Assembly (NCBI RefSeq): GCF_002109495.1
Contig: NZ_LVJN01000018.1
Location: forward strand, 658,958-722,957
DNA: 64,000 bases
Direction: 5' to 3'
Source of the DNA: Magnetofaba australis IT-1
GTDB lineage: Bacteria > Pseudomonadota > Magnetococcia > Magnetococcales > Magnetococcaceae
In this document: positions 36,211 through 44,942 of the stretch, piece by piece
Layout: every line of letters starts with the position of its first letter
Position numbering within the stretch: position 1 is the stretch's first letter
Made by a program: the position numbers and the translations under genes
Notes under the pieces: model-generated
Seen by the model: only the letters and a program-made list of their open reading frames with translations
What the model was told of the DNA's origin: nothing
Databases searched by the model: none

Positions 36211-37764
36211 ATGAAGAGTACGACGCTTGCGGCGCTCCTGCTGGCTACCGCTCTGACGGCAAGCAGCGGCATGGCGCAAATGAACACTGAATTCAGCGGT
36301 TCCAACAACGGCCCCTTGGGCCCCATGGGAGCGCCTGGCCAATTTAGTGGTCAGATGAGCCAAGGCGGTCCCCCGGGCGGGGGACCGCCGCCGGAAGCGT
36401 TCAGCGCCTGCGCCGACCGACAACAGGGCGCCGCCTGCCAAGTCACAACGCCCCATGGCAAGCTGGATGGCCAGTGCCGCCCGGATCGTTTTGGCGGGGC
36501 CGGGCTGGTGTGCGTGCCCAACAGCCATCGCGGCGGCCCGCCAGGGATGAACTCTGGCGGCCAACCTGGCGCAGCGCCAAACATGGCCAATGGCTTCTCT
36601 CGCCCTCCGGGGAATTTCGCCAGGGGTCAGAGTCGGCGTCCCCAAGGCGGCGGAGCGCCCGGGGGACGACCGCAGGGTTACACGCCGCGCGCAGCGGACC
36701 CCAACGCCATCGCCACCCACAATCGCTTGCCGGATAGCGGGCAGATCACCTGCTTTGACGCACGCCGCGTGATCGACTGTCCCAAGCCTGGCGAACCGTT
36801 CTTTGGACAGGATGGCAATTACGCCGGACGCGCCATGGCGTATGAATCGGCGGGCGCTGGCGCGGTGCGCGATCTTGCCACGGGACTCACCTGGGAGAGC
36901 GCGCACCACGCCCAGCGCCTGCACTATCCGCAAGCGCAACAGCGCTGCGCACAACTGAGTCTGGCCGGACGCGACGATTGGCGCCTGCCCACCATTCGAG
37001 AACTCTTCTCCATCAGCCATTGGGCCGGATACACCGGCGGACGCCCCTTCCTGGACAGCTCGGCGTTTGAGATCAAGCCGCCCAGTTGGCGTGAGTTGGC
37101 CAACGACCCCTACGCCACCCACTCGCCGGAGATGATGGGACAGACCTGGTCGGCCACCGCCTACCCGGGGCGGGTGATGAATCGCGGCGGGCACAACTTC
37201 TTCTTCAACTTCCTCGATGGCCGCATCAAGAGCGCGCCGCGCAACGGCCCGGTCGCGCTCTTCTCCCGCTGCGTGAGCGGTCCGGTATGGGGCGAAAACG
37301 ATTTTGTCGCCCACAAGGATGGCGTGGTTACCGACCGCGCCTTTGGCCTGATGTGGCAGCAGAAGGATGATGGCCACACCCGCAACTGGGGCGACGCGCT
37401 AGCCTATTGTGAGAATCTCACTCTGGCCAGTCATAACGACTGGCGCCTGCCCAATGTGCGCGAGCTGCAAAGCCTGGTGGATTACTCCCGCGCCAACCTG
37501 GCGCTGGACACCCAATTTTTCACCCAGAGAGACCCCAGCGGTTGGTTCTGGTCCTCCACCACCCACGGGGACTCCCCCTCAGAGGCGACTTACCTCTGCT
37601 TTGGGCAGTGCGTCTCGACCCAGGGAATCGACGTGCATGGCGCGGGGGCGCAGCGCAGCGACCCCAAATCGGGCGATCCTACGCGCTGGAGCAGTGGTCG
37701 TGGCGGTCAGCAGGATGCGGTGAGAATAGTGAACTATGCGCGCTGCGTGCGCGATGCGAACTGA
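36211..37764 (+). CDS. Exported protein: PPxEAF module plus two Lcl/DUF1566 domains
   Basis: 517 residues. Signal peptide to about residue 22; the PPxEAF Cys module at about 55-112 ('PPPEAFSACADRQQGAAC'); a Gly/Pro/Arg-rich linker; then two Lcl_C (DUF1566) domains, about 215-360 ('VRDLATGLTWES', 'DDWRLPTIRELFSI') and 370-515 ('VTDRAFGLMWQQ', 'NDWRLPNVRELQSLVDY'). Lcl domains are C-type-lectin-like folds found in secreted or surface proteins with binding roles. The shared N-terminal module with its neighbour suggests the two are targeted or assembled together. Confidence 0.85.
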   Translation: MKSTTLAALLLATALTASSGMAQMNTEFSGSNNGPLGPMGAPGQFSGQMSQGGPPGGGPPPEAFSACADRQQGAACQVTTPHGKLDGQCRPDRFGGAGLVCVPNSHRGGPPGMNSGGQPGAAPNMANGFSRPPGNFARGQSRRPQGGGAPGGRPQGYTPRAADPNAIATHNRLPDSGQITCFDARRVIDCPKPGEPFFGQDGNYAGRAMAYESAGAGAVRDLATGLTWESAHHAQRLHYPQAQQRCAQLSLAGRDDWRLPTIRELFSISHWAGYTGGRPFLDSSAFEIKPPSWRELANDPYATHSPEMMGQTWSATAYPGRVMNRGGHNFFFNFLDGRIKSAPRNGPVALFSRCVSGPVWGENDFVAHKDGVVTDRAFGLMWQQKDDGHTRNWGDALAYCENLTLASHNDWRLPNVRELQSLVDYSRANLALDTQFFTQRDPSGWFWSSTTHGDSPSEATYLCFGQCVSTQGIDVHGAGAQRSDPKSGDPTRWSSGRGGQQDAVRIVNYARCVRDAN

Positions 37765-37770
37765 CAGGGA

Positions 37771-38091
37771 CTACTTCTTCTTGATCGGGCGCGGCATGGT
37801 GTGTTTCCAATCCACGCCATCGTTCATGCGCTTGCGCAAAGCGGGGTCGGATTGAAAATAGGGCACGTTGCGCCCCGGCAGCGTGACCATCTCCCGGGTA
37901 TCCGGGTGCGGACCCAACCACGGCGGAATGCGCTTGATGGCAAACTCGCCAAACCCCTCGAAGCAGATGCGTTCGCCAGCAGCCAACTGTTCGGCGATTG
38001 ACTCCAGAAGGCTGGCGATCAGCGCTGAAGCGGTTTTATAATCCACGCCTTGCTGTTCGGCGATCTGTTCGATAAGGCGTTCTGCGTCCAT
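37771..38091 (-). CDS. HU/IHF-like DNA-binding protein
   Basis: 106 residues. The N-terminal part 'LIEQIAEQQGVDYKTASALI' and 'LAAGERICFEGFGEFAIKR' fit the HU/IHF fold ('GFGxF' motif). The C-terminal arm 'VTLPGRNVPYFQSDPALRKRMN' replaces the usual 'GRNPxTGE..I' text, so it is a divergent member with a basic tail. It ends convergently 6 bases from the exported Lcl gene and is divergent from the parA-like gene. Confidence 0.78.
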   Translation of the reverse strand: MDAERLIEQIAEQQGVDYKTASALIASLLESIAEQLAAGERICFEGFGEFAIKRIPPWLGPHPDTREMVTLPGRNVPYFQSDPALRKRMNDGVDWKHTMPRPIKKK

Positions 38092-38199
38092 GCTTCTTTC
38101 CCGAGCCGCATTGTTGGTGGGAGACCACCTTACCCCATTGGCGCGGCTTTTTGAATCCTAGAGTCCGCGCCCCGGAACAACAGTGAAAGCGATGGGCAA

Positions 38200-38799
38200 A
38201 TGGCGGTTTACGCGCTCTATCATCAAAAAGGCGGCACAGGAAAAAGCACCTTGGCAGTCGCATTAAGCTGGCGTTTGGCGCAAAGCGGCGCCTCGGTTCT
38301 GCTGCTGGACGCCGACGATCAAGGCACCGCCTCGCACTGGTATGAGAGCGTGGGCGAAGCGCTCAATCTGCCCCTCCTCGTCCGTCATCAACTGCTGCAA
38401 ACCCTGCCCGAGGCGCTGCCGCGCTTTACCCCCCAATTTGAACACGTGATCATCGATGCGCCGCCGCGCCTGGAGACCGCTCTGGTGGATCTGCTGGCCA
38501 TCTGCGATCGACTGATCATCCCCTGCCGCCCCACCTTGCCAGACATCTGGTCGTTGGAGGGGCTCAGCGCCCTGCTTGCCCAGGCCCAGGCCAAACGCGC
38601 CGCCCCCCTACCCGCCATGATCGCCATCAATCACTATCGCGGCGAAGATCTCGGCCCGCTGCACGCGCAGGCGGTGGCATACCATTTGTCCGTTATGGAT
38701 GCGCCCATTCCGTGGGATCCCGCATTTGCCGCCCTGTTCAGCGGCGCGCCGCTACCGGAGCATTTTTCCCAATTGCTGGAGAATCTTCTGCCGCGATGA
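38200..38799 (+). CDS. Orphan ParA/MinD-family ATPase
   Basis: 199 residues with deviant Walker A 'QKGGTGKSTLAVALSWRLAQ' at 9-28, switch/Walker B 'VLLLDADDQGTASHW' and 'HVIIDAPPRLET'. The short form resembles orphan ParA-like proteins that position cellular cargo. No parB or centromere-like repeat is next to it. It may work with the divergent HU-like protein or the following ankyrin gene, but this is only proximity. Confidence 0.88.
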   Translation: MAVYALYHQKGGTGKSTLAVALSWRLAQSGASVLLLDADDQGTASHWYESVGEALNLPLLVRHQLLQTLPEALPRFTPQFEHVIIDAPPRLETALVDLLAICDRLIIPCRPTLPDIWSLEGLSALLAQAQAKRAAPLPAMIAINHYRGEDLGPLHAQAVAYHLSVMDAPIPWDPAFAALFSGAPLPEHFSQLLENLLPR

Positions 38800-38974
38800 C
38801 GCAATTGTCTCGGCAAGATTTTCCCAGCAACCCGACTTTTCGCCTCCCCGCATCCGCCGAACAATCAAGATTCTCCCAGTTTCTCAACTGTTTAACATAA
38901 TGGCCTGGCGGTTGCTTTGTGACAGACGTGAAGAGACCAACGCTGTTCGTTGGCCACGAGTTGGGAGAGAGATC

Positions 38975-39376
38975 ATGAACCGTTCCCGCTACTGGAGCGC
39001 CGCGCCCATGATATTGATGGCGGCGCTTGTCGCCTTGCCGTTGCAGAATAGCCCGGCGGCGATCCCCTCGGAACGCGCGCCGCGTCACGGCGCATCGCAA
39101 ACGCGGTTCGCGCCGGAAGTGGAGCGCCAACAGTTGGCGCAACGCCCCTGGGTGAGCGACGCCCAGCAAACGCATCGGGATCTGCAAGGCAACACCGACC
39201 TGATGTGGGCCGCCAGCAAGGGCCATCTAGGTATGGTGCTGCGTCTGCTTGATGAAGGCGCCAGTCCCTACGCGCAGAACTGGTGGGGGCAAACCGCCCT
39301 GGAGCTGGCGCAGAGCGCCGGACACCAAGAGGTGGCCGAGGCGCTGCTGGTGCGGCTGCATGGCGTGGCCAATTGA
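38975..39376 (+). CDS. Exported ankyrin-repeat protein
   Basis: 133 residues from ATG at 38975 (GAGAGAGATC upstream). Signal peptide ending near 'QNSPAAIPS', then two ankyrin repeats near the C-terminus ('NTDLMWAASKGHLGMVLRLL' and 'QTALELAQSAGHQEVAEALL'). Predicted periplasmic protein-binding role; partner unknown. Confidence 0.82.
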   Translation: MNRSRYWSAAPMILMAALVALPLQNSPAAIPSERAPRHGASQTRFAPEVERQQLAQRPWVSDAQQTHRDLQGNTDLMWAASKGHLGMVLRLLDEGASPYAQNWWGQTALELAQSAGHQEVAEALLVRLHGVAN

Positions 39377-39390
39377 GATGGCCAGCTCAG

Positions 39391-39853
39391 TTTGAGTCAG
39401 CCGAATTCACAATGGGACATTGGCGATTTTGAATATGGAAGATATCGAGGGCTGCGCCCTCGAGCTCCCAAAAAGCCAAACCGTGGGGAGCCGCCCATTT
39501 GTTAGAGTCGCTAGCATCCAAAAGTAAACATATGGGCGCTGGAAGATATCGAGGGCTTTGCCCTCAAGCTCCCAACAACCAAACCGTGGGGAGCCGCCCA
39601 TTTGTTAGAGTCGCTAGCATCCAAAAGTAAACATATGGGCGCTGGAAGATATCGAGGGCTTTGCCCTCGAGCTCCCAACAACCAAACCGTGGGGGCGCCG
39701 CCCTTTTTGTTAGATACGGCTTTGCCTGTGGCCGCTGGGGGCGCGCCCCCAGACCCCGCCGCCGACCAGTCGGCGGCCAATAGTCAGCGCAAGCTCAAGC
39801 TACGTCACGCAAACATTGACCGTTCTGTGCAGTTTCGGTTTTGACTCGCTGTT
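39391..39853 (-). mobile_element. MITE-like repeat, copy M3 (with internal tandem units)
   Basis: About 460 bp. Left terminal repeat 'gagtcagccgaattcacaat', then three units that begin with 'gatatcgagggct' at 39441, 39545 and 39648, spaced 104 and 103 bp. After them come a GC hairpin, the palindromic block 'gccgccgaccagtcggcggc', 'tacgtcacgcaaacattg' and right terminal repeat 'cggttttgactcgct'. It is longer than M2 by the tandem units. Confidence 0.75.
39441..39750 (-). repeat. Three tandem units of about 104 bp inside M3
   Basis: Each unit holds 'gatatcgagggct..gccctc', 'caaccaaaccgtgggg', 'gccgcccatttgttagag' and a terminal-repeat-like 'tcgctagcatccaaaagtaa'. Units 1 and 2 end in nearly identical text; the third ends differently. 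The presence of a terminal repeat copy in each unit suggests repeated partial insertion or slippage at the element end. Confidence 0.8.
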
Positions 39854-40066
39854 GCCAATGTGAAGGCGTTGCCCGCACACGCTCAGAGAAACGTGCAACA
39901 AACGCATTGGGAATGGGACTTATTCTTATAGACAGCGGCGCTCTTGCCCATGGATTCGATCTCGATGCAAGCATAGCGTCTGCAAGACAACACATGCGGA
40001 GGGACGCGCATGAAAAGCAGTGGGAGCAGTTCATTTATATTGATGTGCGCAGATATTAGCGCATCA
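39854..40066. other. Interval between M3 and rfbD
   Basis: No gene that I can support. A 72-codon frame from a TTG inside M3 runs to 40059 but has no ribosome site and no recognisable motif. Confidence 0.4.
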
Positions 40067-40969
40067 TCACATCAGCCGATCCGCGCGCAGGAAGAGGCCG
40101 CGCGCCACCCCCTCCTGCAGCGTGCGACCCACGCCCGCTTGCCACGAGTCCGCCTCAACGCCCAACGCTTGGCGTGCGGCGGCGCAATCCAACACGCTGT
40201 AGGCCGGGCGACGCGCCGCCTGGGGATACTCCGCTGAAGGGATGGCGGTGATGGGGATCTCCTGTTTGAGCAGCCCCAACGCCAACGCGCGGCGCTGAAT
40301 CTCACAGGCGAACCCATGCCAACTGGCCGCGCCGGATTGCGCCCAATGCCACACCCCGTGGGCGGCGGGCGCATCCGTCACCACGCACCAGATTGTCTGG
40401 GCCAGAGCGCCAGCCTGAGTGGGCGAACCCACCTGATCGTCGATCACGCGCAAGGCGTCCCGCTCGCGCAGCAGGCGCAAAATGGTGGAGACGAAATTCC
40501 CCGCGCGCGCGCTGTGCAGCCACGCGCTGCGAATCACCAATGCGCGCTCGCCCAATGTGCGCAGCGCACGCTCCTCCCCCTGCAACTTGCTTTCACCATA
40601 CACACTCAGCGGCGCAGTGGCGTCAGCGGGGGTATAGGGAATCCGGGAGCAGCCGTCAAACACATAATCGGTGGAGATGTGGATCAGACGCGCGCCCACA
40701 CGAGCGGCGGCGCGGGCGACATTCTCCACCCCATCGGCATTGATGGCGAAGGCGCGCTGCGGCTCCGCTTCAGCGCGGTCCACGGCGGTGTAGGCTGCGC
40801 AGTTAATTATAGTTGAAGGATTTATATGAAGGATTGCATCAGTTATTTCTGATTTATCACAGATATCTGCATTAGAATGGGGCAGATAAATCACTTTTCC
40901 GCCCTTATCTGCGTATATTTCCAACTCCAAGCCCAACTGCCCCCCGGCGCCCAGCACCAGAATCGTCAC
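40067..40969 (-). CDS. rfbD: dTDP-4-dehydrorhamnose reductase
   Basis: 300 residues. It makes dTDP-L-rhamnose with NAD(P)H. Rossmann motif 'GAGGQLGLEL' at the N-terminus, 'HISTDYVFDG' and catalytic 'YGESKLQGE'. The GTG start overlaps the rfbC stop (GTGA). Codons for roughly residues 16-55 (40803-40925) are strikingly AT-rich compared with the rest of the gene, with sharp edges, suggesting that this segment was acquired by recombination. Confidence 0.94.
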   Translation of the reverse strand: MTILVLGAGGQLGLELEIYADKGGKVIYLPHSNADICDKSEITDAILHINPSTIINCAAYTAVDRAEAEPQRAFAINADGVENVARAAARVGARLIHISTDYVFDGCSRIPYTPADATAPLSVYGESKLQGEERALRTLGERALVIRSAWLHSARAGNFVSTILRLLRERDALRVIDDQVGSPTQAGALAQTIWCVVTDAPAAHGVWHWAQSGAASWHGFACEIQRRALALGLLKQEIPITAIPSAEYPQAARRPAYSVLDCAAARQALGVEADSWQAGVGRTLQEGVARGLFLRADRLM

Positions 40970-41511
40970 GGGAACAGTTCCGCATCGCGCCAAGCAGTGG
41001 CGTCCTGATCCTTCTGTGAGAGCGTCAGCGCGCCCTCCAGTTGCGGCCACACTATGGCCAGATCGGGGTCATCCCAGCGAATCGCCCGCTCCCACTGTGG
41101 CGCATAGGTGTCGGTGCAGAGGTACTCAAACTCGGCGCGCTCGCTCAAGGTGAGAAAGCCGTGGGCGAATCCTGGGGGGATCCACACCCCTTCGCGGGTG
41201 ACGTCATTGAGCACCCAGCCATCCCACTGACCGAAGGTGGGGGAGGAGCGGCGCAAATCCACCGCCACATCGAAGATCTCGCCGCGCAGCACCCGCACCA
41301 ATTTGCCCTGAGGCTGCTGAATCTGGTAGTGCAACCCGCGCAGCACGCCGCGTTGGGAGCCGCTCTGATTCATCTGCACGAATTCGGCGTCGATGCCCGC
41401 CTCGCGCAGCTCCTTCTGCCGCCACGCCTCGAAGAAGTAGCCGCGATCATCCCCATACACTCGCGGCAGAATCCGCATGACGCCTTCCAACCGGGTGGGC
41501 GCGATACGCAT
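40966..41511 (-). CDS. rfbC: dTDP-4-dehydrorhamnose 3,5-epimerase
   Basis: 181 residues of cupin fold. 'RGVLRGLHYQIQQPQGKLVR' carries the catalytic His and Lys, 'FDVAVDLRRSSPTFGQW' and 'FAHGFLTLSE' are conserved. It acts just before RfbD in rhamnose synthesis. rfbA and rfbB are not visible on this side; trpD begins 12 bases upstream on the same strand. Confidence 0.95.
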   Translation of the reverse strand: MRIAPTRLEGVMRILPRVYGDDRGYFFEAWRQKELREAGIDAEFVQMNQSGSQRGVLRGLHYQIQQPQGKLVRVLRGEIFDVAVDLRRSSPTFGQWDGWVLNDVTREGVWIPPGFAHGFLTLSERAEFEYLCTDTYAPQWERAIRWDDPDLAIVWPQLEGALTLSQKDQDATAWRDAELFP

Positions 41512-41523
41512 CGGGCTCGCCTC

Positions 41524-42549
41524 TTACACGCTGACGTTGGAGGTCTGCGCCAGCATATCCAACCGCTGCAATGCGCGCCCGGAGTCGATGGCCTGAGCGG
41601 CCATCTCCATGCCCTCTTTAATGCTAGAGACCATGCCGCTCACATACAGCGCGGCGGCGGCGTTGATCACCACGATATCCCGTTTGGGGCCCTGCTCGCC
41701 GCCCAGCACCGCCCGGGTGATGGCGGCGTTCTCCTCAGCGTCGCCGCCCTTGAGCTCTTCGGCGGTGCAACTGGTCAGCCCCAGATCCCCCGGCGAGATC
41801 ATATAGCGACTCACCGAACCATCGGCTTTGAGTTCCGCCACCTGGGTCAAGCCGGTCACAGTGATCTCGTCCAGCCCATCGGAGCCGTGGGCCACTATGG
41901 CGCGCTTGGAGCCCAAACGCCCCAGCACCCGTGCCATGGGCTCGGTCCAGGCGGAGTCGAACACGCCGATCAGCTGCGCTTCGGCCCCCGCCGGGTTGGT
42001 CAACGGGCCGAGCAGATTGAACACGGTGCGGATGGCCAGCTCCTTGCGTGGCCCCATGGCGTGCTTCATGGCGCCATGCAGACGCGGGGCGAACAGAAAA
42101 CCGATGCCCACTTCGCGCAAGCAGGTCTCCACCACGCTCATGTCGGCGTCAATGTTGACTCCCAGCGCGGTAAGCACATCCGCCGAACCGCTTTTGGAGG
42201 AGATGGAGCGGTTGCCGTGTTTGGCCACCGTCACCCCGGAGGCGGCCACCACGAAGGCCACCGTAGTGGAGATATTGAAGGTGCCCGAGGCGTCGCCGCC
42301 GGTGCCGCAGGTATCCACGATCACCGCCCCTTCCGGGGCTTTGACCTTGAGCGCCATTTCGCGCATGGCCAGGGCCGAACCGGCGATCTCATCCACGGTT
42401 TCGCCTTTCATGCGCAAGGCGGTGATGTAGGCGCCGATCTGGGCGTCGGTGGCGTTGCCGGACATGATCTGATCCATGGCCGCGCGCGCCTGTTCCATGG
42501 TCAGACTGCGGCGCTCCACGATTTGGGCGATGGCCTGTTGAATCTGCAT
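41524..42549 (-). CDS. trpD: Anthranilate phosphoribosyltransferase
   Basis: 341 residues. It transfers phosphoribose from PRPP to anthranilate in tryptophan synthesis. PRPP-binding 'DTCGTGGDASGTFNISTTVA' near residue 80, 'KHGNRSISSKSGSADVLTALG' and 'FLFAPRLHGAMKHA' are intact. ATG at 42549 gives the family length; 23 extra upstream codons are in the frame but run into repeat sequence. It lies downstream of trpG across a hairpin array. Confidence 0.95.
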   Translation of the reverse strand: MQIQQAIAQIVERRSLTMEQARAAMDQIMSGNATDAQIGAYITALRMKGETVDEIAGSALAMREMALKVKAPEGAVIVDTCGTGGDASGTFNISTTVAFVVAASGVTVAKHGNRSISSKSGSADVLTALGVNIDADMSVVETCLREVGIGFLFAPRLHGAMKHAMGPRKELAIRTVFNLLGPLTNPAGAEAQLIGVFDSAWTEPMARVLGRLGSKRAIVAHGSDGLDEITVTGLTQVAELKADGSVSRYMISPGDLGLTSCTAEELKGGDAEENAAITRAVLGGEQGPKRDIVVINAAAALYVSGMVSSIKEGMEMAAQAIDSGRALQRLDMLAQTSNVSV

Positions 42550-42637
42550 GTTCAGCTCTCCATAACGCGCGACAGGAAGTCTCTCACTTTGGCTCCCGAA
42601 ACCTCTCCCGCCATGCACGCAATTCGAAAGCGCGCAC

Positions 42638-42781
42638 GAGGGAAAACTAACGGGGGTGCAGGGGAATCATTCCCCTGCCGGGTCCAGGGCAGAGCCCTGG
42701 CGGGTTGAGGGCGGAGCCCTCATGGGTCCAGGGCAAAGCCCTGGTCGGGGTCTGGGGCGAAGCCCCAGTCTCTTTCATCTT
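42638..42781 (+). repeat. GC-hairpin array, family R2 copy 1
   Basis: Starts 'gagggaaaactaacgggg', then a 'ggggaatcattcccc' hairpin and four successive hairpins with triloops: CCAGGGC-AGA-GCCCTGG, GAGGGC-GGA-GCCCTC, CCAGGGC-AAA-GCCCTGG and CTGGGGC-GAA-GCCCCAG, ending 'gtctctttcatctt'. It fills the trpG-trpD gap. Related copies are at 52107-52190 and, reversed, 54763-54869. Confidence 0.8.
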
Positions 42782-42815
42782 CCCTTACAACACAGACTAA
42801 CCAACAACGCCATCA

Positions 42816-43382
42816 TCACATATCCAGGAAGTTCTGCAGCAGCGCGTGGCCGCCGTCGGTGAGAATCGATTCGGGGTGGAACTGCACCCCCTCCACCGCC
42901 AGCTCCTTGTGCCGCACGCCCATGATCAAACCGTCTTCGGTCCAGGCGGTGATCTCCAGACAGTCGGGCAGGGTTTCGCGCTCAATCACCAACGAATGGT
43001 AGCGGGTGGCTGTCACCGGATTGGGCAGATTGGCGAACACGCCGCTATCGGTGTGATGGATGGGCGAAGTTTTGCCGTGCATCACGCCGGAGGGGGCGCG
43101 AATGATGCGTCCACCGTAGGCCTGGCCGATGGATTGATGCCCCAGACAGACCCCCAGCAGCGGGATGCGCCCGGCGAAGTGGCTCACCGCCGCCACGCTG
43201 ATGCCCGCCTCGGTGGGGGTGCACGGCCCCGGCGACAGACACACATGGGAGGGCCCCATGGCGTCGATCTCCTCTAAGGTGATCTCATTGTTGCGGAAAG
43301 TGCGCACATCCGCGCCCAGCTCGCCGAAGTACTGCACCAGGTTATAGGTGAAGGAGTCGTAGTTATCGATCATGACCAACAT
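42816..43382 (-). CDS. trpG: Anthranilate synthase glutamine amidotransferase subunit
   Basis: 188 residues, class I amidotransferase: '[13 protein letters not shown]', nucleophile Cys in '[17 protein letters not shown]', and 'VQFHPESI' with the catalytic His and Glu. It supplies ammonia to TrpE. It follows trpE by 15 bases. TrpG can also serve as PabA in folate synthesis. Confidence 0.95.
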   Translation of the reverse strand: MLVMIDNYDSFTYNLVQYFGELGADVRTFRNNEITLEEIDAMGPSHVCLSPGPCTPTEAGISVAAVSHFAGRIPLLGVCLGHQSIGQAYGGRIIRAPSGVMHGKTSPIHHTDSGVFANLPNPVTATRYHSLVIERETLPDCLEITAWTEDGLIMGVRHKELAVEGVQFHPESILTDGGHALLQNFLDM

Positions 43383-43397
43383 GGCGCGCCCTCTCTG

Positions 43398-44942
43398 TTA
43401 GACATCCAGGCCGCGCTGGGCCAGATCCACCGCGCGGAAAATGGCGCGCGCTTTGTTCATGGTCTCCTCCCACTCCTTATCGGGCTGGGAGTCGGCGACG
43501 ATGCCCGCCCCGGCCTGGATATAGAGACGACCATCCTGAATCACCGCCGTGCGAATGGCGATGGCCAGATCCATATGTCCCGAATAGGAGAAGTAACCCA
43601 CCGCGCCCGCATAGGGGCCGCGTTGGGAGACCTCCAGTTCATCAATAATCTCCATGGCGCGAATCTTCGGCGCGCCGCTCACCGTGCCCGCCGGGAAGGT
43701 GGCCGCCACCACATCGAAGGCGTCCAGACCATCCTTCAGGCGCGCCTCCACATTGGAGACGATGTGCATCACATGGGAGTAGCGTTCAATCACATACTGC
43801 TCGGTCACCTGCACCGTGCCGATCTCGGCGATGCGCCCCAGATCGTTGCGCCCCAGGTCCACCAGCATCAGATGCTCGGCGCGCTCCTTGGGGTCGGCCA
43901 GCAGCTCGGCCTCCAGCTCCTTGTCATGGGTCTCGTCGCGCCCGCGCGGACGGGTGCCGGCGATGGGCCGCACCGTGGCCGTGGTCCCCTCCTGGCGCAC
44001 CAGAATCTCCGGGCTGGAGCCCACCAGGGAGAAGTCGCCGCAGCGCACCAGGAACAGATAGGGCGAGGGGTTGGTGGCGCGCAAGGCGCGATAGAGCTGG
44101 CTGTCGGCATGGGGGAAAGGAATCGACAGGCGCTGCGAGAGCACCACTTGCATGATGTCCCCGGCCAGGATGTACTCCTTGGCGCGCACCACGGCGGCTT
44201 CATACTCTTCGCGGGTCATCTCAGAGACGAAGTCCGACTCGCTCACGGTCTGCGGCGGGTGCGTATTCTCCTGCGAGCGCAGCGGCTCCTTCAATTTCGC
44301 CACAATGGCTTCAATGCGCGACGCCGCCAGCTCATAAGCCTGGGCGGGGTCGTCCCCCTGCTCCAGGCGCACGTTGCGCACGATCTTCAAGCGGCCATAG
44401 AGATTGTCGAACACCAACACGGTGTCGCAGAACATAAAGAAGACGTCGGGGGTCTCCAGCGTGGCCGGGTTGTCGTTGGGGATGGTCTCAAAACAGCGCA
44501 CCGAGTCATAGCCCAAATAGCCCACCGCGCCGCCGCAGAAGCGCGGCAGATTCTCACACGCCACCGGCGTGTTCTCCGCCATCAACTCGCGCAGTGTGCG
44601 CACCGGGTCCACATCGTCGAAGCTCTTGACCCGCAGCTCCGGCTCCAGGGTTTCGATCTCCACCCGACGCCCCCAGGCGCGATACAACATGCGCGGGGCC
44701 AGCCCGATCAGACTGTAGCGCCCCCACTTCTCCCCGCCCTGCACCGATTCCAGCAGAAACGCATGGGGATCCTGCGCCGCCACTTTGAGGAAGGCGGTGA
44801 CCGGGGTATCCAGGTCGGCCATGATCTCACGATAGACGGGAATCAGATTCCCCTCTTCGCACAGAGATTGGAATTGATCCAACGTGGGATGGAGCACTGT
44901 GGTTCCGCGCCTCCCCGGCGCCAGCAGATGGAGATCCGTCAT
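43398..44942 (-). CDS. trpE: Anthranilate synthase component I
   Basis: Converts chorismate to anthranilate with TrpG. It has the N-terminal feedback region and chorismate-binding domain motifs 'VGSSPEILVRQEG', 'IAGTRPRGRDETHDKE' and 'LVDLGRNDLGRIAEIGTVQV'. I give ATG 44942; a GTG at 44897 ('MLHPTLDQFQSL') would yield 499 residues, closer to typical homologues, and has GGGGAGG upstream. It is divergent from tRNA-Ala. No convincing leader peptide/attenuator was seen. Confidence 0.95.
   Translation of the reverse strand: MTDLHLLAPGRRGTTVLHPTLDQFQSLCEEGNLIPVYREIMADLDTPVTAFLKVAAQDPHAFLLESVQGGEKWGRYSLIGLAPRMLYRAWGRRVEIETLEPELRVKSFDDVDPVRTLRELMAENTPVACENLPRFCGGAVGYLGYDSVRCFETIPNDNPATLETPDVFFMFCDTVLVFDNLYGRLKIVRNVRLEQGDDPAQAYELAASRIEAIVAKLKEPLRSQENTHPPQTVSESDFVSEMTREEYEAAVVRAKEYILAGDIMQVVLSQRLSIPFPHADSQLYRALRATNPSPYLFLVRCGDFSLVGSSPEILVRQEGTTATVRPIAGTRPRGRDETHDKELEAELLADPKERAEHLMLVDLGRNDLGRIAEIGTVQVTEQYVIERYSHVMHIVSNVEARLKDGLDAFDVVAATFPAGTVSGAPKIRAMEIIDELEVSQRGPYAGAVGYFSYSGHMDLAIAIRTAVIQDGRLYIQAGAGIVADSQPDKEWEETMNKARAIFRAVDLAQRGLDV

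Noticed and set aside
35765-37764. Diversity-generating retroelement target
   Set aside because: Lcl fold is suggestive but there is no reverse transcriptase or template repeat in the window.
38200-38799. Plasmid- or chromosome-partition locus
   Set aside because: No ParB and no centromere-like repeats; the ATPase is of the short orphan kind.
39441-39750. CRISPR array
   Set aside because: Units are about 104 bp and nearly identical throughout, without short repeat/spacer alternation; it is an internal duplication of a mobile repeat.
39841-40059. 72-codon gene next to rfbD
   Set aside because: TTG start inside a repeat terminus, no ribosome site, no motif.
41041-42708. 555-codon open frame antisense to trpD and rfbC
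   Set aside because: Low-complexity shadow; both sense genes have full family motifs.
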